Origin: an uncultured Lachnospiraceae bacterium
GTDB lineage: Bacteria; Bacillota; Clostridia; Lachnospirales; Lachnospiraceae
Assembly: GCA_905236275.1 (NCBI GenBank)
Contig: CAJOPI010000111.1
Coordinates: forward strand, 1 to 5,506
Direction of reading: 5' to 3'
Length of the DNA stretch: 5,506 nt
In this document: positions 1 through 3,658 of the stretch, piece after piece
Numbering within the stretch: position 1 is the first letter of the stretch
How the letters are laid out: each line of letters opens with the position of its first letter
Position numbers and translations under genes: made by a program
Notes under the pieces: model-generated
The model's database searches: none
Told to the model about the DNA's origin: nothing
Seen by the model: only the letters and a program-made list of their open reading frames with translations

Positions 1-496
1 AAACCGTAAACACCGTTAGTACGAATGAAACATATTCCTGAATGCTTATCGAAGCCGTTATCAGCGATGAGCTGTTGAAATTTATCAGGAAATAGAGCAT
101 AAAGGGGATACAGATTTTATAAGCAAAAATCACCCCCATGCAAAAGCAGATCGTACCAAATATCAGTGTGAATTTGAAGGCTGTGCGTTCTTTCCCGTAA
201 AGCCCCGGCTTGGTAAATTCGTAAATCTCCCTTGCAGCTTCCGGTATACTGAAAACGAGTGCCGCCACAAAAGCAACGGAAAAATATACCATCAGCAGTT
301 CCTGCGGTGCTATATAAACATATTTATAGCCGTAGATTTTTCCCATGTCGGTAAGAGCGTCTACTATATATGAAGCCCCGTAAAAACCTGCGGCAAAACC
401 AACAAGGAAGAAAGCGATAACCCTTATTATACGGTTTCGAAGCTCGGTCAGATGCCCTTTAAGGGACATCGACCCTTCATTGCCCGAATCACTCAT
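1..496 (-). CDS. tatC: Sec-independent (twin-arginine) translocase subunit TatC, C-terminus cut by window edge
   Basis: TatC is the polytopic membrane receptor of the Tat pathway; it binds twin-arginine signal peptides and assembles with TatB and TatA to move folded proteins across the membrane. Translating from the ATG at 496 gives 165 residues and no stop, against a family length near 250. Near the N-terminus is HLTELRNR (15-22), the conserved cytoplasmic signal-binding motif, with Glu18 and Arg20 at the positions of E. coli Glu15 and Arg17. Pro85 (FSIPEA), Phe94 and Glu103 (LYGKERT) also match residues known from E. coli TatC. Hydrophobic segments lie at about 24-44, 66-88, 106-128 and from about 129 on. 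The start overlaps the tatA stop as ATGA; only a weak GGTGA precedes it, so translational coupling is likely. Oddity: the periplasmic-loop proline of E. coli (Pro48) has no obvious counterpart. The family call is very secure; the missing part is the last third. Confidence 0.95.
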   Translation of the reverse strand, partial: MSDSGNEGSMSLKGHLTELRNRIIRVIAFFLVGFAAGFYGASYIVDALTDMGKIYGYKYVYIAPQELLMVYFSVAFVAALVFSIPEAAREIYEFTKPGLYGKERTAFKFTLIFGTICFCMGVIFAYKICIPFMLYFLINFNSSSLITASISIQEYVSFVLTVFTV

Positions 497-684
497 TGAC
501 TGTCACCGTTTTTTGTGTCAGCTTCGGTTTTCTGTGTATTTTTCTCTCCGTCACCTTCCATGCCGTCCTTGAAGCTCTTTACGCCCTGTCCAAACATTCG
601 TGTAAGCTTCGGTATCTGGCTCGGTCCGAAAATCAAAACTACAATTGCCAATACGATTACTAATTCAGTTACTCCAATCCTCAT
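493..684 (-). CDS. tatA: Twin-arginine translocase pore subunit TatA
   Basis: This 63-residue protein has the layout of TatA, the subunit that oligomerises at the TatC complex to form the transport path. A short N-terminal transmembrane helix (about 5-19) ends in the hinge FGPSQIPKL (19-27), which contains the family Phe-Gly-Pro and a second Pro. An amphipathic helix follows (about 24-42) with a Gly and Phe-Lys arrangement (GQGVKSFKDGM), then a short, charged, disordered tail rich in Glu, Asp, Lys and Asn. Glu7 sits in the polar position near the start of the membrane helix. Phe19 just before Gly-Pro is typical of TatA, whereas the neighbouring paralogue has Ile there, more like TatB. The ATG overlaps the tatB stop by four bases and the stop overlaps the tatC start by four bases, so the three genes are coupled. 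It is shorter than E. coli TatA (89 residues) but near the range seen in Gram-positive bacteria. Confidence 0.93.
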   Translation of the reverse strand: MRIGVTELVIVLAIVVLIFGPSQIPKLTRMFGQGVKSFKDGMEGDGEKNTQKTEADTKNGDSQ

Positions 685-1070
685 GATACTCCTCCATTTT
701 CTGCACTCTCTGCTTTTTCTAAAATTACCCCTTCAGTTTCCGTTTTTTCTTCCGGCTTCATCTCTTTTACGACGGCATCTTTTACTGCCGCTGCCGGATT
801 GTTTATCGTCTTTGTTACTTTATCCATATCCGACTTTATCTGCGTCACACTGTCATTTATAGGCTCTACTGCCTCCCTCAGCGGCTGTGCGGCTTCATTC
901 AGCGGAACTATGACATCTTTTCTGATTTCCTCATTCAGTCCCGACGTTGATTTTTTCAGTTCTCCCAATGCCTTTCCCAGCTGCCGCGCATACTCCGGAA
1001 GCTTATCCGGTCCTATGACGACAAGCGCTATAAGAAAAATAACAACAAGTTCTCCGATTCCAATCCTCAT
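681..1070 (-). CDS. tatB: TatB-like twin-arginine translocase subunit (TatA/B family)
   Basis: This 129-residue protein belongs to the TatA/TatB (MttA/Hcf106) family. A transmembrane helix (about 5-19) carries Glu7, equivalent to the Glu8 typical of TatB. It leads into the hinge VIGPDKLPEYARQLGKAL (18-35), close to the TatB pattern of V-L-G-P-x-x-L-P. The long helical, charged C-terminal region (about 40-120) is also more like TatB, which links TatC to signal peptides. Residues 56-76 hold three back-to-back heptads beginning with Pro (PLNEAAQ, PLREAVE, PINDSVT). The start at 1070 is preferred over an upstream in-frame ATG at 1142: it has a GGGGGG ribosome site, it puts the membrane helix at the very N-terminus as the family requires, and it gives the same MRIG opening as tatA. 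It is the first gene of the coupled Tat unit. A second, TatA-like role cannot be excluded, since the two subunits are homologous. Confidence 0.85.
   Translation of the reverse strand: MRIGIGELVVIFLIALVVIGPDKLPEYARQLGKALGELKKSTSGLNEEIRKDVIVPLNEAAQPLREAVEPINDSVTQIKSDMDKVTKTINNPAAAVKDAVVKEMKPEEKTETEGVILEKAESAENGGVS
689..695 (-). promoter_or_regulatory. Strong ribosome binding site of tatA
   Basis: On the minus strand GGAGGAG lies four bases before the tatA ATG, inside the end of the tatB coding sequence. It is the best Shine-Dalgarno match in the window. It suggests that tatA is translated more than its neighbours, in line with the usual excess of TatA over TatB and TatC. Confidence 0.8.
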
Positions 1071-1075
1071 GCCAT

Positions 1076-1083
1076 CCCCCCTT
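1076..1083 (-). promoter_or_regulatory. Ribosome binding site that fixes the tatB start
   Basis: The minus strand reads AAGGGGGG followed by five bases and then the ATG at 1070. The upstream in-frame ATG at 1142 has no purine-rich site before it. This supports the shorter, 129-residue form of the TatB-like protein. Confidence 0.65.
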
Positions 1084-1092
1084 CTAAATGCG

Positions 1093-1109
1093 TTGTTGAT
1101 AATGAACAA
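1093..1109. repeat. Short imperfect palindrome in the tatB leader
   Basis: TTGTTGATAATGAACAA pairs seven of eight positions around a central base (TTGTT at one end, AACAA at the other). It lies between the NlpC/P60 stop and the tatB ribosome site, about 23 bases upstream of the tatB start codon. It is too AT-rich and short to act as a terminator and has no U-tract. An operator is possible, but chance is a real alternative in AT-rich leader DNA. Confidence 0.3.
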
Positions 1110-1122
1110 TCCGACATAATTT

Positions 1123-1152
1123 ATTTTAAACCATATTCGCATAGGAATACAA
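1123..1152 (-). promoter_or_regulatory. Weak candidate promoter for the tat genes
   Basis: On the minus strand TAAAAT (1123-1128) matches the -10 consensus in five of six bases. It lies 18 bases downstream of TTGTAT (1147-1152), which matches the -35 consensus in only three. It would start transcription near 1116, just past the end of the NlpC/P60 gene, and could give the tat genes some independence. Read-through from upstream is equally possible because no terminator is visible. Confidence 0.2.
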
Positions 1153-1156
1153 TACC

Positions 1157-3586
1157 CTACCTTAACGAAAATGCCGAGAAGAGGTCACCGTCATAGGTGT
1201 TGTAGCCGTTGATCATCGATATCGGAAGTTTCTTTAGTGTATGTCGTATGATGTCAACAGCATCCATATCCTCGATAGCCTCTCCGCTGTCGGGAAGCTC
1301 TACTCCCTCATCCTCAAAGGGCTCGATAAATCTTGCGACGCGGAGGATCTTGTTTGCCTCGTCTATAGCCTCCTCGTCCTCGTCATCTTCCTCCTTTTCC
1401 TTAGCTTCATCTTCGTCATCATTTTTTTGCTTCTTTCCTATGTAGTAAGTCGCATAAAAACCTTCGTCACGTTCTATGACTTCCTTGTGGTCGATCTCAT
1501 CCTCATCGGGTACGTCAAGTTCCGCCATGCTTCCCGAAAAGTCCCTCGGCATGAATATCCGTCTTATCTTGAAGCCGTCCTTTTTCTTATCCGCGCTGTG
1601 CCCTGCCTTGCCATCCGTATCCTCTGCCGAAAGTCGTATAAAGTATCTTCCGTAGAATCCGTCCTCTTTTTCATCTATTATGGAATACTCGTATTCTCCC
1701 TCGTCAGGTACGCCCAATTCCTCTGCGCTTCCCTCATAACCCCTCGGCATATAGGCATAGATGAGCTTGTAGGGAACTCCGTCTATGAGAGTATCATAAG
1801 CCTCTGAATAACCTTTTGGTCCATCTCCTGATTCCTCCGATAAGAGAAGGGCTTTAGCAGCGGAACTTTTTCCATATTGATAAGTCATGTCTGTAAGAAC
1901 CGCCGCATTTTCCGAAACCGGTACTCCGACAGTATTTATGCAGTATACATGGGGCTTTTCATATTCAGGATTCAGTCCGCCTATGAGTGAATTTGCTTCG
2001 GAGGCTATCTGCCTTCCATAGCTTATATCGTTCGCATCCGCATCGAGATAGTATGCGACTCCAAAACGGAGGACATCAGGTGTTTCTTCCAGTGTTACAT
2101 AAGCCTTACTGTCTTCCTTAACCCTTCCGACTATCACGACTATATGTGTTTCCCATGCAAAAATGTCTCCCGGAAGAAGGTCATCACCTATATCCAGCGG
2201 TGTGAAACAGTCCTGACCTATAAAATACCGCGCCGCCGTATTTACATTATAGGTATTCTGAATCTGGTTAAAAAGCCATGATACATATCCGCTGCAGTCA
2301 AGACCATCCAGTACATGGGCATTCACGCCGTTGGAATAATTAACGGTCGAAAGCATCGTGCGGTATTTATCATCCGTCAGATCTATCTTGCTGAAAAGAT
2401 CCGTCCGCTTGTTTATATACTGGTCAAGCGAGTAAATCGTCTCTCCATGAAAAGAGGTATGAAGATATCCATGAATGGGACACCATGAGCCCGAAGGCTT
2501 TATGCAGGTTCCGAAGCCCTCATTCTTCACAAGGTCCGTCTGGGCTCTGCCGTTATTCGTAAAAGGTTCAGAGGGATAGAGGTTATCAAACTGCTTCCAG
2601 ACAGGATTTATACCCTTTATATAAGCAGCTCCGCTGTGACCGCCTCCCCATATATAACGGACATCACCCACCAGTGACATCGCCGCCACCATCATGTTTT
2701 CGCGGGTCTGAAGACCTATTTCATAAGGATAAACATAGGCATCGGTGAGCTTGTCGATATTGTCATTTTTAAATAATTCGCTGTCATGTGAGAAAATGAC
2801 CGCAAGAGCATTCAGGGAACGAAGGTTTCTTATCTTTGCTTCCTTCAGGATATACTTGAACTTTTTCCTGACGACCGGCTTTTTCCCCGAAATCTCAACC
2901 ACATTCTCGTTAGCATCCTTATCCGTAAGTATCTTCTCGTAGACGTTCTTGAAAGAGTCCACATGTCTTTCCGGTTCACCGATATAAAGAAGTACAGCCT
3001 CATAAAAGTCTATCGTATTCTGCGTATCATCATTCAGCGAACTGTAATAGACATTTTCACTCTGAATATTTGCATCATGGCGTTCCTCCGTAAGCTCCTT
3101 AAGGTCCGATGCCACCGAATAAAGGGCATCGGGAAGGTAACGGCTTGAAGGTCGCTCTATGTCAAGATTTGCACATCTGACAAAATCCGCCTTCTTCCAT
3201 TCCGTATGCGCCCCCGTAAGCGCAAGCGGCGGGTCAGTTTCCCGGCTGCATTCCTCGTTATAAATATCAGGAGTCGCACTGTCATAGGAAACCGTTGAGT
3301 TCGCCAGTTCAAAAATCATCGAAACCTGACGTCTTTTCATTTTCGTTTCTTCAGCTATATCATTTATAAGCTCCCCGACCTGCGTGTCGAAAGCCTTATA
3401 TTTCTCCCCGGATTCCTTCTCATTCTCCGAAATACTTTTCCCCTCAAATAAATCATCGGTTACCGATATCTTTTTCTCCCTATAGGGAAATCTTTCCGCA
3501 AGATTGCACAGCAGCAGCGTTGCCGCCAACAGAACAGCAACCTGCTGCCCCCGCAGCAAAAACTTTTTTACTCTCCAGCCCTTCAT
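1157..3586 (-). CDS. Large exported NlpC/P60 family cysteine peptidase, probable cell-wall hydrolase
   Basis: The product has 809 residues. The N-terminus has a basic start (Lys7, Lys8) and a hydrophobic stretch at about 16-27, a Sec signal or membrane anchor. No clear cleavage site or proper lipobox is visible, although Cys27 is present. Residues 35-290 are mostly predicted helical and charged, and I do not recognise them. The NlpC/P60 domain spans about 293-520: a WGGGHSG strand (313-319), catalytic Cys431 in GLDCSGYV, LPGDIFAW (471-478) and catalytic His481 in THIVVIVG; Glu500 or Glu501 may be the third residue. Such domains usually cut D-Glu-diaminoacid bonds in peptidoglycan peptides. 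About 108 residues (320-427) are inserted between the WGGG and DCSG motifs, and they contain Cys361, Cys369 and His372. After the domain come two copies of a 46-residue module (about 606-652 and 672-717), an Asp/Glu-rich run (722-743) and a unique tail. The start has a TGAGGG ribosome site. The enzyme class is secure; the substrate is inferred. Confidence 0.88.
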   Translation of the reverse strand: MKGWRVKKFLLRGQQVAVLLAATLLLCNLAERFPYREKKISVTDDLFEGKSISENEKESGEKYKAFDTQVGELINDIAEETKMKRRQVSMIFELANSTVSYDSATPDIYNEECSRETDPPLALTGAHTEWKKADFVRCANLDIERPSSRYLPDALYSVASDLKELTEERHDANIQSENVYYSSLNDDTQNTIDFYEAVLLYIGEPERHVDSFKNVYEKILTDKDANENVVEISGKKPVVRKKFKYILKEAKIRNLRSLNALAVIFSHDSELFKNDNIDKLTDAYVYPYEIGLQTRENMMVAAMSLVGDVRYIWGGGHSGAAYIKGINPVWKQFDNLYPSEPFTNNGRAQTDLVKNEGFGTCIKPSGSWCPIHGYLHTSFHGETIYSLDQYINKRTDLFSKIDLTDDKYRTMLSTVNYSNGVNAHVLDGLDCSGYVSWLFNQIQNTYNVNTAARYFIGQDCFTPLDIGDDLLPGDIFAWETHIVVIVGRVKEDSKAYVTLEETPDVLRFGVAYYLDADANDISYGRQIASEANSLIGGLNPEYEKPHVYCINTVGVPVSENAAVLTDMTYQYGKSSAAKALLLSEESGDGPKGYSEAYDTLIDGVPYKLIYAYMPRGYEGSAEELGVPDEGEYEYSIIDEKEDGFYGRYFIRLSAEDTDGKAGHSADKKKDGFKIRRIFMPRDFSGSMAELDVPDEDEIDHKEVIERDEGFYATYYIGKKQKNDDEDEAKEKEEDDEDEEAIDEANKILRVARFIEPFEDEGVELPDSGEAIEDMDAVDIIRHTLKKLPISMINGYNTYDGDLFSAFSLR
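1436..1573 (-). repeat. Second copy of the C-terminal protein module
   Basis: Residues about 672-717 of the NlpC/P60 protein share the pattern I-x-x-MPR-x-[FY]-x-GS-x-x-EL-x-VPDE-x-E and a later GFY-x-x-Y-[FY]-I with residues 606-652. The MPR motifs start 66 residues apart. The DNA shares the ten bases CCCTCGGCAT on the plus strand at the MPR codons, but is otherwise diverged, so the duplication is old. Confidence 0.75.
1631..1771 (-). repeat. First copy of the C-terminal protein module
   Basis: Residues about 606-652 of the NlpC/P60 protein, with MPRGYEGS (613-620), ELGVPDEGE (623-631) and DGFYGRYFI (642-650), form the first copy of the module found again at 672-717. The alternation of hydrophobic and charged residues looks like a small beta-rich domain. 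A wall-binding or partner-binding role is a guess. Confidence 0.75.
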
Positions 3587-3593
3587 TAAAATA

Positions 3594-3599
3594 CCCTCA
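3594..3599 (-). promoter_or_regulatory. Ribosome binding site of the NlpC/P60 gene
   Basis: The minus strand reads TGAGGG, then seven bases, then the ATG at 3586. The spacing and match support this start, which also gives the expected basic and hydrophobic export signal at the N-terminus. Confidence 0.7.
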
Positions 3600-3639
3600 G
3601 TTGAAATCTGTCAAAAATTACATGATGTTGAGGTCAAAA
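3600..3639. repeat. Two imperfect direct repeats in the leader before the NlpC/P60 gene
   Basis: The 72-base gap between the two large genes contains GTTGA followed by GTCAAAA twice on the plus strand (3600-3616 with a five-base gap, 3627-3639 with a one-base gap). I see no hairpin with a U-tract and no good promoter here, so co-transcription of the two large genes is the simplest reading. The repeats may be a protein site or may be chance. Confidence 0.25.
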
Positions 3640-3658
3640 GTGATGTATGAACAGCTCC

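Noticed and set aside
515..862. 115-codon open frame on the plus strand
   Set aside because: It lies antisense to tatA and tatB, which have clear family motifs. Its translation is Ser/Leu/Pro-rich with no recognisable domain.
1071..1142. Longer tatB reading frame starting at the ATG at 1142
   Set aside because: It adds 24 residues before the membrane helix, which would break the short N-out terminus of the family. There is no ribosome site before 1142, while 1070 has one.
1241..1807. 188-codon open frame on the plus strand
   Set aside because: It is antisense to the acidic C-terminus of the NlpC/P60 gene. Its low-complexity hydrophobic translation reflects the Asp/Glu codons on the other strand, and no ribosome site or family motif is seen.
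3497..3541. Lipoprotein signal at Cys27 of the NlpC/P60 protein
   Set aside because: The residues before the cysteine are Leu-Leu-Leu. A lipobox normally needs a small residue (Gly, Ala or Ser) just before Cys, so a plain signal or anchor is more likely.
3587..3658. Promoter in the gap before the NlpC/P60 gene, using TTGACC or TTGACA as the -35 box
   Set aside because: TTGACC has no -10 box at a workable distance. The only -10-like sequence 17 bases after TTGACA abuts the start codon and would leave no ribosome site on the transcript.
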